Assembly: GCF_023544445.1 (NCBI RefSeq)
Contig: NZ_JALPVJ010000011.1
Coordinates: 245,734 to 309,733, forward strand
Reading direction: 5' to 3'
DNA: 64,000 nt
Source of the DNA: Actinoplanes sp. M2I2
Lineage (GTDB): Bacteria > Actinomycetota > Actinomycetes > Mycobacteriales > Micromonosporaceae
Part shown: positions 21,339 through 29,557 of the stretch, one piece after another
Numbering within the stretch: position 1 is the first letter of the stretch
Layout of the letters: the number at the start of each line of letters is the position of its first letter
The notes under the pieces: model-generated
The model's input: only the letters and a program-made list of their open reading frames with translations
Told to the model about the DNA's origin: nothing
Database searches by the model: none
Program-made: the position numbers and the translations under genes

Positions 21339-21893
21339 TCAACCGGCCCGGCGGCGGGCCCGGCGCGCGGCCAGTTCGTCCCCGGCGGCCGGTTCCGGGT
21401 CGGTGCCCACCGGCACCGGGCCACCGGCCGGCTCGGCCGGCAAGTGGGACAGCGAGCCCTGGATCTCCTTGAAGGCGCCGCCGATGGCGATGCCGAACAC
21501 ACCCTGACCGCCCTGGAGCAGATCGACGACCTCCTCGGGCGACCGGCACTCGTAGACGGTCGTGCCGTCGGAGATCAGCGTGATGCCGGCCAGGTCCTCG
21601 ACGCCGCGCGACCGCAGCGTCTCGATGGCCCGGCGGATGTTCTGCAACGACACCCCGGCGTCCAGGAGTCGCTTGACGACCTTGAGAACCACCAGGTCAC
21701 GGAACGAGTAGAGCCGCTGCGTGCCCGAACCGGAAGCATCCCGGATGCTCGGGACCACGAGCGTGGTGCGGGCCCAGTAGTCGAGCTGGCGGTAACTGAT
21801 GCCGACCGCCTGACACGCCGTAACCCCGCGATAACCGACCGAGCCGTCCTCGCCGACGAGGGGCCCATCTTGTTCAAGAGGCTGCTCGTGCAC
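21339..21893 (-). CDS. MerR family transcriptional regulator (Rv1830-like)
   Basis: 184 residues. The MerR DNA-binding part is seen in GISYRQLDYWARTTLVVPSI, GSGTQRLYSFRDLVVLKVVK, LLDAGVSLQNIRRAIETLR. The rest, VEDLAGITLISDGTTVYECR and LLQGGQGVFGIAIGGAFKEI, is the conserved C-terminal part of the second MerR protein found beside the bifunctional nuclease in actinobacteria (Rv1830 in M. tuberculosis). It lacks the Cys residues of metal sensors. It belongs to the conserved block with ftsR and garA. The C-terminal tail is Arg-rich. Confidence 0.92.
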   Translation of the reverse strand: MHEQPLEQDGPLVGEDGSVGYRGVTACQAVGISYRQLDYWARTTLVVPSIRDASGSGTQRLYSFRDLVVLKVVKRLLDAGVSLQNIRRAIETLRSRGVEDLAGITLISDGTTVYECRSPEEVVDLLQGGQGVFGIAIGGAFKEIQGSLSHLPAEPAGGPVPVGTDPEPAAGDELAARRARRRAG

Positions 21894-22041
21894 GCGACCA
21901 CCTCCCCGCTGCGCGGTGCCGCCGCTTCACCTGGACTTCACGAGCGTATATCTCAGCGCCCGCGGAAACAGAGAAGTAACGCGACGACACGCCGCGCACG
22001 GGGAGGCAGTTGTCGATCTTTGAGGCCCTCGGCGAGGGTCG

Positions 22042-22506
22042 TCAGCCTGCGAAATCCTCGGGCCGGACCTGGTCGAGGAACTCGCGGAACTTCTCGACCT
22101 CGTCCTCCTGCTCGTCGGGGATGACGATGCCGGCCTCGGTCAGGACCTGCTCGGCGCAGCGGATCGGCGCCCCGACGCGCAGGGCCAGAGCGATCGAGTC
22201 GCTGGGCCGCGCCGAGACCCGCACGTCCTCGCCGATCAGCAGATCGGCGTAGAAGACGTTGTCCTTGAGCTCGGTGATCTCGACCGCGGTCAGCGGCGCG
22301 TCGAGCGCCGTCAGGATGTCGCGCAGAAGATCGTGGGTCAGCGGCCGGGCCGGCTTGACACCCTGCTGCTCGTACGCGATCGCGGTCGCCTCGACGGCGC
22401 CGATCCAGATCGGCAGATACCGATCGCCGTCAACCTCTCGCAGCAGGACGATCGGCTGGTTGCTGGGCAGCTCCACCCGAACTCCGACCACGCTCAGCTC
22501 GCGCAC
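22042..22506 (-). CDS. Bifunctional nuclease family protein (BFN, DUF151; Rv1829-like)
   Basis: 154 residues. MRELSVVGVRVELPSNQPIV, YLPIWIGAVEATAIAYEQQG and DNVFYADLLIGEDVRVSARP with SDSIALALRVGAPI are the conserved DUF151 core; plant homologues have RNase and DNase activity. The bacterial role is unclear. The acidic C-terminus (DEQEDEVEKFREFLDQVRPE) is the usual one. It sits between two MerR regulators, in the same order as in mycobacteria. Confidence 0.94.
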   Translation of the reverse strand: MRELSVVGVRVELPSNQPIVLLREVDGDRYLPIWIGAVEATAIAYEQQGVKPARPLTHDLLRDILTALDAPLTAVEITELKDNVFYADLLIGEDVRVSARPSDSIALALRVGAPIRCAEQVLTEAGIVIPDEQEDEVEKFREFLDQVRPEDFAG

Positions 22507-22628
22507 AGCCCCGCCTCCGTGTCGTTGTCGCGCCGTCCCGCACGGCTGCCCCTCACCTGCACGTTACACGCCTGCCGTCCGGATCCGACGGGTGCGGCAT
22601 ACCCCTGGAAAGCCTAGGCGAATCCGCC

Positions 22629-23369
22629 TCAACGACCGAGTTCGCCGCGCAGTCCGGCGCGGACCAGAGCGGCGTGCAGACGCTGCGACAGCGCCTGCAG
22701 ATCCCGGGCCGTCTCGTTGGCGCGGGCCCGCGCGGCCGGGTCGCTCTGCCGCACCAGGGGCGCCAGCAGCTGTGTGAACAGGCCGACCTCCCGGTCGGAG
22801 GCGGTCCGGAAGCCGCGCAGGTGACGCAACTCGAGGCCGTACTTGGTCAGACCGACGACCGCCTCGACGATGATCACGGCGTCGCCGTCGTACCACCCCG
22901 GCGGTCGCGCGGTCACCAATCCCATCCGCTCGAGCTCGTCGAGGAGCTCGGCGGTGGCGCCCGTGCGTTCGATCACATCCTCCCGGGGGACCCGGGTGTC
23001 GGACGGATCGGCCGCCTTCTCGGCGCCCACGGCGACCAGAGCCGGGCGGCTGGGCGCCACCGGCTCGGACTCCAGCTGCTCCAGCTGCTCGCGGATCACG
23101 CGCAGCGGAAGGTACTGATCGCGCTGGGCGGTCAGCACGAACCGCAGCCGCGCGACGTCGTTCCACGAGTACTTGCGATACCCGGAGGCGGTGCGCTGGG
23201 GATCGACCAGCCCCTCCGCCTCCAGGAACCGCAACTTGGAGATCGTCGTGTCGGGGAATTCGGTGCGCAGGTGGGCCAGCACCTCCCCGATGCTCATCAG
23301 CGCGGACTCACGCCCGCCCTGGGGGCGTGAAGCCCCCGGGTCGCGCGCCGCCGCCCCCGACGAATTCAC
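22629..23369 (-). CDS. ftsR: MerR family regulator FtsR (Rv1828-like)
   Basis: 246 residues from the GTG two bases after the garA stop. The N-terminal MerR domain is MSIGEVLAHLRTEFPDTTIS with KLRFLEAEGLVDPQRTASGY and RKYSWNDVARLRFVL. The C-terminal domain VGLTKYGLELRHLRGFRTAS followed by DREVGLFTQLLAPL is specific to FtsR. In corynebacteria FtsR activates ftsZ; in mycobacteria the homologue binds its own region. It is encoded directly after garA, probably with coupled translation. An internal ATG at MSIGEVL (23297) is a possible alternative start. Confidence 0.93.
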   Translation of the reverse strand: MNSSGAAARDPGASRPQGGRESALMSIGEVLAHLRTEFPDTTISKLRFLEAEGLVDPQRTASGYRKYSWNDVARLRFVLTAQRDQYLPLRVIREQLEQLESEPVAPSRPALVAVGAEKAADPSDTRVPREDVIERTGATAELLDELERMGLVTARPPGWYDGDAVIIVEAVVGLTKYGLELRHLRGFRTASDREVGLFTQLLAPLVRQSDPAARARANETARDLQALSQRLHAALVRAGLRGELGR

Positions 23370-23371
23370 TG

Positions 23372-23818
23372 CTAGCTGCCCTCTCCCTCGGGCCGCGGGC
23401 CGGCGATGAACACCAGCCGGAACTTGCCGATCTGCACCTCGTCACCGTTGCTCAGCGTGGCCGCCTCGACCCGCTCACGGTTGACATAGGTGCCGTTCAG
23501 CGAGCCCACGTCGCGCACCGTGAAGGTGCCGCCGTCGCGGTGGAACTCGGCGTGGCGGCGGGAAACCGTCACGTCGTCGAGGAAGATGTCACTGTCGGGA
23601 TGCCGGCCGCTCGTTGTCACGTCGTGATCCAGCAGGAAGCGGGCGCCCGCGTTGGGACCCCGGCGCACCACCAGCAGCGCCATCCCGGGCGGGAGCGAAC
23701 CGGACATGCGGCTCGGCACCACGTCGGTGTCGGGACCCTCGAGCACCTCGTCGAGGGCGCCGAGGTTCAGCGTGGACGTGACGTCGAGTGGGGGGAACTC
23801 GTCGTCTGGGCGCGTCAT
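23372..23818 (-). CDS. garA: FHA-domain metabolic regulator GarA/OdhI
   Basis: 148 residues. The FHA domain is clear: LLVVRRGPNAGARFLLDHDV, TSGRHPDSDIFLDDVTVSRR, HAEFHRDGG, and GSLNGTYVNRERVE. The N-terminal tail has DVTSTLNL (Thr14/Thr16), the place where mycobacterial GarA and corynebacterial OdhI are phosphorylated by PknB/PknG, after which the FHA domain binds its own tail. Unphosphorylated GarA inhibits 2-oxoglutarate dehydrogenase/decarboxylase and glutamate dehydrogenase. The ATG at 23818 has GAGG a few bases upstream and is preferred over 23830. Confidence 0.95.
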   Translation of the reverse strand: MTRPDDEFPPLDVTSTLNLGALDEVLEGPDTDVVPSRMSGSLPPGMALLVVRRGPNAGARFLLDHDVTTSGRHPDSDIFLDDVTVSRRHAEFHRDGGTFTVRDVGSLNGTYVNRERVEAATLSNGDEVQIGKFRLVFIAGPRPEGEGS

Positions 23819-24035
23819 GGACCACCTCACGGATCAGTTGGTCGTCGCCTCGCGGCACGGGTCTCCCCCGCCGCAGCCGGAAGGCTTGGACGCACGACTA
23901 TCGGTTTCAAAGGCATAACATTCGTTGTGCCCCGCGAGCCTAGTCAGCGCCAATATCGCGGGGCAACCGGACGCGCTGACTTCCGTCAGCCCGGCCCGGG
24001 ACAGCATCGGCTCGGCTCAGCGGGAAAGCCGCGGC

Positions 24036-24416
24036 TCAGCTCTCCGTCAAAGCTTTGTAGGCGCTCGCGTCCAGCAGAGACGCAATCGCCGCGGAATCGG
24101 CCGGCGCGATTTCCACCAGCCAGCCCGCCGCATAGGGCTCGGCGTTGATCAGCTCGGGCTCATCGGTCAGCGAGGCGTTCTTGGCCACCACGGTGCCCGA
24201 GATCGGCGCGTAGAGCTCGGAAACGCTCTTGGTCGACTCGACCTCGCCGAACGTCTCGCCGGCCGTCACCTCGGTGCCCTCGTCGGGCAGGTCCACGAAG
24301 ACGATGTCGCCGAGCGCGTCCTGCGCGAAGTGGGTGATGCCCACCCGCACGGGCCCGCTGCCGTCTCCGGCCACCCACTCGTGCTCAGCCGTGTACCGCA
24401 GGTCCTCAGGAATCAC
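24036..24416 (-). CDS. gcvH: Glycine cleavage system H protein
   Basis: 126 residues. MIPEDLRYTAEHEWVAGDGS and the lipoylation loop GEVESTKSVSELYAP with Lys63 are diagnostic. It carries the aminomethyl group between GcvP and GcvT and can donate lipoyl groups. It lies in the garA/ftsR block instead of next to gcvP or gcvT. No glycine riboswitch is seen in front of it, unlike gcvP, so the two subunits are probably regulated differently. Confidence 0.97.
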   Translation of the reverse strand: MIPEDLRYTAEHEWVAGDGSGPVRVGITHFAQDALGDIVFVDLPDEGTEVTAGETFGEVESTKSVSELYAPISGTVVAKNASLTDEPELINAEPYAAGWLVEIAPADSAAIASLLDASAYKALTES

Positions 24417-24454
24417 GCGTTCTCTCCCGTTTTCACGAATCCCCGCCGCCCCTT

Positions 24455-25705
24455 TCAGGACGCCGGCCGTGCGTATTGCAATGTGGTCGCATCGCGGACC
24501 GCGGTCACCTCGACCAAGGTCCGTTGTTCCAACGTCACGCTACCGCCGCCGCTGTTCACGGACGCCACCACCCCGCCGGGGATCTGCAATGCCGTCTGCA
24601 TGACCTGGGGAACGCCGATGACGGTCAGAACATAGGGCCCGGTGAGCCGGTCGCCGTCCACGATCACACCGCCGCCCTCGGCGTCCACGAAATAGCTGGA
24701 CGCGACGACCCGGACCGCCCGGCCACCGGCCCCGGCGATCTGCATGACCTCGCCGCCGGCGCCGCGCAGCTCCTGGACGGTGTTGAGGATCGCCGACGCC
24801 TTGACGCCGTCGATCACCAGCCGCAGGCCCGGTCCGCGCCCGGCCACGGTGCCGGCCAGCAGCCCCAGCTCGTCGGCGCGCTTGTCGGCCTCGGCCAGCG
24901 CCGCCTGCCGTCCGGCCACGCCCGAGGTGAGCTGACGCTGGCTGGTCTCGAGCGCCCCGATCTCGCTCTGCAGGCGGCTGTCGCGCGCCTCGAGGTCGCT
25001 CAGGATCCGGACCAGGTCTTCCTGGCGCGCGCTGGCCAGGCCGTCGTCGCCGTCGTTGCTGCGCAACTGCACCACCAGGGTGAAGCCGAACAGCGCGAGC
25101 AGCGCCAGGATCAGCAGCCCGGCCGGGGTCGGCCGCCGGCCGAGCGCCCGCATGAGACCGGCCACCGGGTGCTCCGGCGCCGCCTCGACCGGCTTCCCGG
25201 GCGTGTCGGTGTTTCCGGGTACGACGACCGGGCCCGGTACGTCGGCCGGTGGCTCATCGATCGGCGACTTGCCGGTCGGAGGTTCGCCGGTCGGCAGTTT
25301 GCCGGCCGGCGGGGCCGGCTCCGTCTCCACCGGTGTCACCGGATCGGGTGACGGCAGGGACAGCCGCCGGGTCGGTCCGTCGAGTTCGACCGTGGCCGGC
25401 GCCGTCGGGCGCGGTGTCGCCACCGTGGGCGCGTCGTCGGTCCTCCCGGCGTCCCGTGGCTCGCCGGAGTCCTGGTTCTTCGCCGCGGCCCTGGTCGGGT
25501 CGCTCAGCAGCTGGGTGGCCTCACCGGGGTCCTCGCCGGGCGGCCGCAGATGGTTGCTGAGCAGCCGGGTCACCTCGCCGGGGTCGCGGGCGGGGCGTCT
25601 CGGCCGACCGCCCATCAGCTGGGTGACCTCGTCGGCCTCGTTCTCGACGGGACGCGGCTTGCGGCCGGCCGTCGGCATGCCGTTCTCCGGCTGGTGATCG
25701 GTCAT
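24455..25705 (-). CDS. DUF881 membrane protein with N-terminal Thr-Gln-Leu repeats
   Basis: 416 residues. The cytoplasmic N-terminus (1-190) is disordered and holds three 18-residue repeats, ADEVTQLMGG, PGEVTRLLSN and PGEATQLLSD, with Thr at exactly 28, 46 and 64. One membrane helix follows (about 195-213, LLILALLALFGFTLVVQL), then a coiled coil (about 222-275) and the DUF881 domain (RGPGLRLVIDGVKASAILNT; GAGGEVMQIAGAGGRAVRVV; LTGPYVLTVIGVPQ). DUF881 resembles the spore/envelope YlxW family; the role is unknown but tied to the envelope by its neighbours pgsA and sbp. The Thr repeats look like Ser/Thr-kinase sites, see findings. Confidence 0.9.
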   Translation of the reverse strand: MTDHQPENGMPTAGRKPRPVENEADEVTQLMGGRPRRPARDPGEVTRLLSNHLRPPGEDPGEATQLLSDPTRAAAKNQDSGEPRDAGRTDDAPTVATPRPTAPATVELDGPTRRLSLPSPDPVTPVETEPAPPAGKLPTGEPPTGKSPIDEPPADVPGPVVVPGNTDTPGKPVEAAPEHPVAGLMRALGRRPTPAGLLILALLALFGFTLVVQLRSNDGDDGLASARQEDLVRILSDLEARDSRLQSEIGALETSQRQLTSGVAGRQAALAEADKRADELGLLAGTVAGRGPGLRLVIDGVKASAILNTVQELRGAGGEVMQIAGAGGRAVRVVASSYFVDAEGGGVIVDGDRLTGPYVLTVIGVPQVMQTALQIPGGVVASVNSGGGSVTLEQRTLVEVTAVRDATTLQYARPAS

Positions 25706-25720
25706 CGAGTCCTCACCCGC

Positions 25721-26053
25721 TCAGGCCCGGAACAGGTGCCGGCGGATCGCCGCCACATTGCCGAAGATACGCACCCCGAGGACGACCACCACACCGGTGG
25801 ACAGCTGCGTGCCCACGCCCAGCTGGTCCCCCAGATAGACGATGAGCGCCGCGACCAGCACGTTCGAGATGAACGACACCACCCACTGCTTGTCGTCGAA
25901 GATGCCGTCGAGTTTGGCGCGCACCCCGCCGAACACCGCGTCCAGCGCGGCCACCACCGCGATCGGCAGGTAGGGCTGCAGCTCCGGCGGCACCGTGGGG
26001 TGGAACACGATGCCCAGGGCGACACCGGCGATCAGGGCGAGTACGGCGATCAT
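25721..26053 (-). CDS. sbp: Small basic protein (DUF1290 membrane protein)
   Basis: 110 residues, mostly membrane helices: MIAVLALIAGVALGIVFHPT, LPIAVVAALDAVFGGVRAKL, WVVSFISNVLVAALIVYLGD, VVVLGVRIFGNVAAIRRHLF. The FGGVRA..D..FD motif is typical of Sbp/DUF1290. It lies between two DUF881 genes, as in Firmicutes and mycobacteria, where Sbp is encoded near division genes. The ATG at 26053 overlaps the stop of the upstream DUF881 gene by 4 nt. Confidence 0.94.
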   Translation of the reverse strand: MIAVLALIAGVALGIVFHPTVPPELQPYLPIAVVAALDAVFGGVRAKLDGIFDDKQWVVSFISNVLVAALIVYLGDQLGVGTQLSTGVVVVLGVRIFGNVAAIRRHLFRA

Positions 26054-27396
26054 CGGCCGCCTTCCGACGATGAGCGGGACGGCTCGGCCGGGGTCGGCGC
26101 CGAGCCGGAGGACTGGGTGGACGGCCGGGGGGTCGTGGACGGCTCGGCGACCCGCAGCTTGAGCTCGGTCGCGGCCTCCAGGCGCAGGTCGTCGGCCTTC
26201 CGGGCGTCGAACGACATCCCGTACTTGGCCGCGAGCTGCTCGAAGAACCGTCCGGCGTAGCCGTCCTGGAAGTCCTTCGCGAGGTCGTCGGGGCCGATCG
26301 CGACCACCTCGTACGGGGTGGTGACCGGGCTCAGGTCGACCAGGATCGCCTCGCCGGCCTGCCGGATCGTCGACGTCGCGGTCAGCCGTTGCCCGTTGAC
26401 CGCGATCGCCTCGGCGCCCAGCGACCACAGGGCGTTCGCGGCCAGCTGCAGGTCGGAGTCCTTGACCCGGGCGACCGTGTTGCGCTCCCCGGTGACCGCG
26501 TTGACCGGCGTCGGCCCGTCCCCCACCGTGATCTTGGCGCCCGAGCCGCGCACCGGCGCCAGGCCGGTGGCCGCCTCGGTGTCGTGCAGCCGGCGCGCCG
26601 TCTGACCGCCGAGTTCGCGCTCGCGCAGCTGGGACACCTCGTCGGCCAGCCGGTCGGCCCGCTGCTGCAGCTCGTTGGTGGTCTCGCGGCGCTTCTTGAC
26701 CTGGTCGATCAGCTCGGCGCGGGCGGTGGTGCGGGCCGGCTCGTCGGCGACGGTCTGCTGATAGGCGACCACGAGCAGGAAGCCGAGCCCGACGAGGGTG
26801 ATCGCCAGGACGGCACTGGACAGCATCTTGCGGACCCCGGTGGGCTCACCGTCGCGCAGCTTGCGGGCCGCCGCGTCGGCGTAGCCGGGGTCGAGCGGGT
26901 TGCGGAACAGCTCGGTCAGGAAGTCCGGCGCGTAGACCCGCTTGGGCGGTTGCTCAGGCTCATCGTCGCCGGTTTCCGCGGTCTCCCGGTCAGCGACCGG
27001 CCCACCGGGTGCCCGGGCGACGTGATCATCAGCTCGCGGGCCGGAAGCGGCGGCGGCCTCGTCCTCGTCCTCGTTCCGGCGGACAGATCCAGCGACAGCC
27101 TCATCGGCGCCCGGGGCAGCATCATCGTGGGGCCGGCGGGTTGATCCCGCGGTAGCCTCGCCGGCTCCCGGACCAGCATCACGGTCGGGCGGGCGGACGG
27201 ATCCCACGACGGCCTCGTCGTCCGCCCAGCGGTGAATCTGCTCGGCGGTCTGGTCGCCGCCCGGCCGCCCAGGGTCCCCGGCCACAGGGTCTGCGGCCAT
27301 CGGGTCGCCGGCCACCGGGTCGCCGGCCCGCCGGGGCGCTCCCACGGCGGGCTGGTCGTCGGCCCGGTCGGCGGACGAATCGGGTGGAACAGTCAT
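26050..27396 (-). CDS. DUF881 membrane protein with a second kind of N-terminal repeat
   Basis: 448 residues, a paralogue of the other DUF881 protein. The N-terminus is disordered. It has repeats of DPVAGDP type and three 19-residue repeats starting at residues 60, 79 and 98 (DEAVVGSVRPP, GEATAGSTRRP, DEAVAGSVRRN). FLTELFRNPLDPGYADAAA is followed by a membrane helix (about 192-212), a coiled coil (KKRRETTNELQQRADRLADE) and the DUF881 domain (GSGAKITVGDG; ALWSLGAEAIAVNGQRLTAT; PYEVVAIGPDDLAKDF). The tail is Ser/Pro/Thr-rich. Its ATG overlaps the pgsA stop by one base (TGATG). The longer open frame to 28110 is a shadow over pgsA. Confidence 0.9.
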   Translation of the reverse strand: MTVPPDSSADRADDQPAVGAPRRAGDPVAGDPMAADPVAGDPGRPGGDQTAEQIHRWADDEAVVGSVRPPDRDAGPGAGEATAGSTRRPHDDAAPGADEAVAGSVRRNEDEDEAAAASGPRADDHVARAPGGPVADRETAETGDDEPEQPPKRVYAPDFLTELFRNPLDPGYADAAARKLRDGEPTGVRKMLSSAVLAITLVGLGFLLVVAYQQTVADEPARTTARAELIDQVKKRRETTNELQQRADRLADEVSQLRERELGGQTARRLHDTEAATGLAPVRGSGAKITVGDGPTPVNAVTGERNTVARVKDSDLQLAANALWSLGAEAIAVNGQRLTATSTIRQAGEAILVDLSPVTTPYEVVAIGPDDLAKDFQDGYAGRFFEQLAAKYGMSFDARKADDLRLEAATELKLRVAEPSTTPRPSTQSSGSAPTPAEPSRSSSEGGR

Positions 27397-27998
27397 CAGG
27401 CCGCCGCCCGGGAGACCCGCAGGAGCCGGGCGGTCTGCACGAGATAGAGCACCCCGGCGGCCCAGTACAGCCCGAGCGCCCACCACGCGAGTCCCCACCC
27501 GAGCGGCCCGGCCCACGAGTCGATCGACGGGACGGCCCGCGCCAGCAGGATCACCGGGAACGCCGCCAGCAGCACGAAGGTGCCGGTCTTGCCGACGTAG
27601 TGCACGGGCGGAGGCCCGTACCCGTGACGCCTCAGGACCAGCAGGGCGATGGCCAGCACGAGCTCGCGCAGCAGGAGGGCGCCGGTCAGCCAGTACGGGA
27701 CGACGCCGCGCACGGTGAACCCGATGAGCGTGGCCAGGATGTAGAGCCGGTCGGCGAACGGGTCGAGCAGCTCGCCGAGGCGGCTGACCGAGTTCATCCG
27801 CCGGGCCACGAAGCCGTCGACCCAGTCGGTCGTCCCACCGATGGCCAGCACGATCACCGCGGCGACGTCGCGCTCGGGGCCGAGCAGGAGATAGAGGAAG
27901 AGCGGCACACCCAGCAGACGGATGAAGCTGATGACGTTGGGGATCGTCCAGATGCGGTCGGACGGGGCGGCGATGGACGGCGCAGGGTGCTGCGACAT
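27396..27998 (-). CDS. pgsA: CDP-alcohol phosphatidyltransferase (PgsA-like)
   Basis: 200 residues from MSQHPAP at 27998, preceded by AGAGGAAG. It is an integral membrane enzyme that joins a CDP-diacylglycerol to an alcohol. The signature D-x2-DG-x2-AR-x8-G-x3-D-x3-D is complete in DWVDGFVARRMNSVSRLGEL with LDPFADRL. The helices include AAVIVLAIGGTTDWVDG and ALGLYWAAGVLYLVQTARLL. By sequence and position it matches mycobacterial PgsA2 (Rv1822); whether its product is phosphatidylglycerol phosphate or another lipid cannot be read from the sequence. It heads the transcription unit of the envelope block. Confidence 0.92.
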   Translation of the reverse strand: MSQHPAPSIAAPSDRIWTIPNVISFIRLLGVPLFLYLLLGPERDVAAVIVLAIGGTTDWVDGFVARRMNSVSRLGELLDPFADRLYILATLIGFTVRGVVPYWLTGALLLRELVLAIALLVLRRHGYGPPPVHYVGKTGTFVLLAAFPVILLARAVPSIDSWAGPLGWGLAWWALGLYWAAGVLYLVQTARLLRVSRAAA

Positions 27999-28306
27999 CG
28001 CGACTTCCTCTCCCCCTCCGGTGCCGGGCGGCCCGGCGACATCCCGGCGAGCGGCACGGCTCAGCCCGGATGCATGCGTCCCCCGACGCCCGGATCCCCC
28101 GACCGGCCACTCGCCGAGCAACTATAACGAGCTTCAGAACCCTCGGCGCGATCCCGTCACGTGTCGCACAATCCGTCCGCCGTCCTAGGAACCTAGCTTA
28201 TTGTCGCCGGACGCGATCATGCGGTCCTACCTGGGCTCTCCCGTCCGGGACAAAGACAGCATCGGTCAGGAAAAGGTGCCATCGGTTGTCAGGTTTCGGA
28301 CCGAGC
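27999..28306. other. Divergent promoter region between pgsA and an SDR gene
   Basis: No gene is seen. The middle is AT-richer than its surroundings (AACTATAACGAGCTTCAGAA). A near-palindrome CCTAGGAACCTAG lies at about 28185. It must hold the promoters for the long pgsA-garA-ftsR unit and for the SDR gene, but no single -35/-10 pair is convincing. Confidence 0.45.
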
Positions 28307-29233
28307 ATGAACGACATGGCGAAGCAGGATCTGAACGACAGAGTGGCACTCGTCGCCGGGGCGACCCGGGGCGCCGGACGGCAGATCGCGGTGCAGCTGG
28401 GCGCGGCGGGGGCCACGGTCTATGTGACCGGGCGCAGCACCCGTGGGCAGCGATCCGAGATGGACCGGCCCGAGACGATCGAGGAGACGGCCGAGCTGGT
28501 CACCCGGGCCGGCGGGACCGGAATCGCCGTGGCCGTCGACCACCTCGTACCGGATCAGGTCGAGCGGCTCGTCCGGCGCATCGACGACGAGCACGGCCGG
28601 CTGGACGTGCTCGTCAACGACATCTGGGGCGGTGATCCCCTGGCCACCTGGCACAAGCCGGTCTGGGAGCAGTCGCTCGAGAAGGGCTTCCGGTTGCTCC
28701 GGCTGGCCGTCGACACGCACATCGTGACCAGCCACTACGCGATGCCGTTGCTGATCCGCCGGCCGGGCGGACTGGCGATCGAGATGGGGGACGGCACGAC
28801 CGCCTACAACGAGGTCAACTACCGGTTGTCGGTGTTCTACGACCTCGCCAAGATCAGCGTCAACCGGCTGGCGTTCGCCTGGTCGCAGGAGCTGGCGCCG
28901 CACGGGGGCACCGCCGTGGCCCTGACCCCGGGGTGGCTGCGGTCCGAGATGATGCTCGACACCTTCGGGGTCACCGAGGAGAACTGGCGCGACGCCACCG
29001 CCAAGGACCCGCACTTCGCGATTTCGGAGTCCCCGGCCTACGTGGGACGGGCCGTCGCCGCGCTGGCCGCCGATCCCGATCGGGCCCGATGGAACGGCCG
29101 GTCCGTGTCGAGCGGTGAGCTGGCCCAGGTGTACGGCTTCACCGACCTGGACGGCAGCCGGCCGGACGCGTGGCGCTATCTGGTCGACGTGCAGGACCCG
29201 GGCAAGCCGGCCGACGTGACCGGTTACCGGTAG
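28307..29233 (+). CDS. Short-chain dehydrogenase/reductase, large-loop type
   Basis: 308 residues from the ATG at 28307. ALVAGATRGAGRQIAVQLGA with TVYVTGRSTRGQRSE is the Rossmann cofactor loop. LDVLVNDIWGGDPLATWHKP replaces the usual NNAG by NDIWGG, as in the DHRS1-like/Rv0148-type SDR subgroup. YNEVNYRLSVFYDLAKISVN gives the YxxxK active site (Tyr in FYDLAK). The C-terminus YGFTDLDGSRPDAWRYL is also typical for that subgroup. Substrate unknown. Its last codons and stop lie inside the first copy of the 31-bp repeat array. Confidence 0.9.
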   Translation: MNDMAKQDLNDRVALVAGATRGAGRQIAVQLGAAGATVYVTGRSTRGQRSEMDRPETIEETAELVTRAGGTGIAVAVDHLVPDQVERLVRRIDDEHGRLDVLVNDIWGGDPLATWHKPVWEQSLEKGFRLLRLAVDTHIVTSHYAMPLLIRRPGGLAIEMGDGTTAYNEVNYRLSVFYDLAKISVNRLAFAWSQELAPHGGTAVALTPGWLRSEMMLDTFGVTEENWRDATAKDPHFAISESPAYVGRAVAALAADPDRARWNGRSVSSGELAQVYGFTDLDGSRPDAWRYLVDVQDPGKPADVTGYR

Positions 29234-29557
29234 AGCTGGGCCGGACCCGCGGCCGGTTACCGGTAGAGCTGGGCCACACGCGGCCGGTTACCGGTAGAGC
29301 TCGGCCACACGCGGCCGGTTACCGGTAGAGCTCGGCCACACGCGGCCGGTTACCGGTAGAGCTCGGCCACACGCGGCCGATTACCGGTAGAGCTCGGCCA
29401 CACGCGGCCGATTACCGGTAGAGCTCGGCCACACGCGGCCGATTACCGGTAGAGCTCGGCCACACGCGGCCGATTACCGGTAGAGCTCAGCCACACGCGG
29501 CCGATTACCGGTAGAGCTCGGCCACACGCGGCCGATTACCGGTAGAGCTCAGCCGTC
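29216..29557. repeat. 31-bp hairpin minisatellite, 11 copies, between two convergent genes
   Basis: Eleven head-to-tail copies with an exact 31-bp period. Each has TTACCGGTAGAGC in the middle and GGCCGA/TCGGCC (or one-base variants) on its sides, able to form a 5-6 bp stem. Copy 1 holds the SDR stop codon and copy 11 the stop of the opposing WYL gene. Variants are ordered along the array: GGTTAC in copies 1-5, GATTAC in 6-11; TGGGCC in 1-2, then TCGGCC, with TCAGCC in 9 and 11. The order indicates stepwise tandem duplication. It may act as a bidirectional transcription block. It is not a CRISPR: there are no spacers. Confidence 0.95.

Noticed and set aside
29216..29557. Possible CRISPR array (31-bp repeats)
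   Set aside because: The units are directly head-to-tail with no unique spacers, and there are no cas genes.
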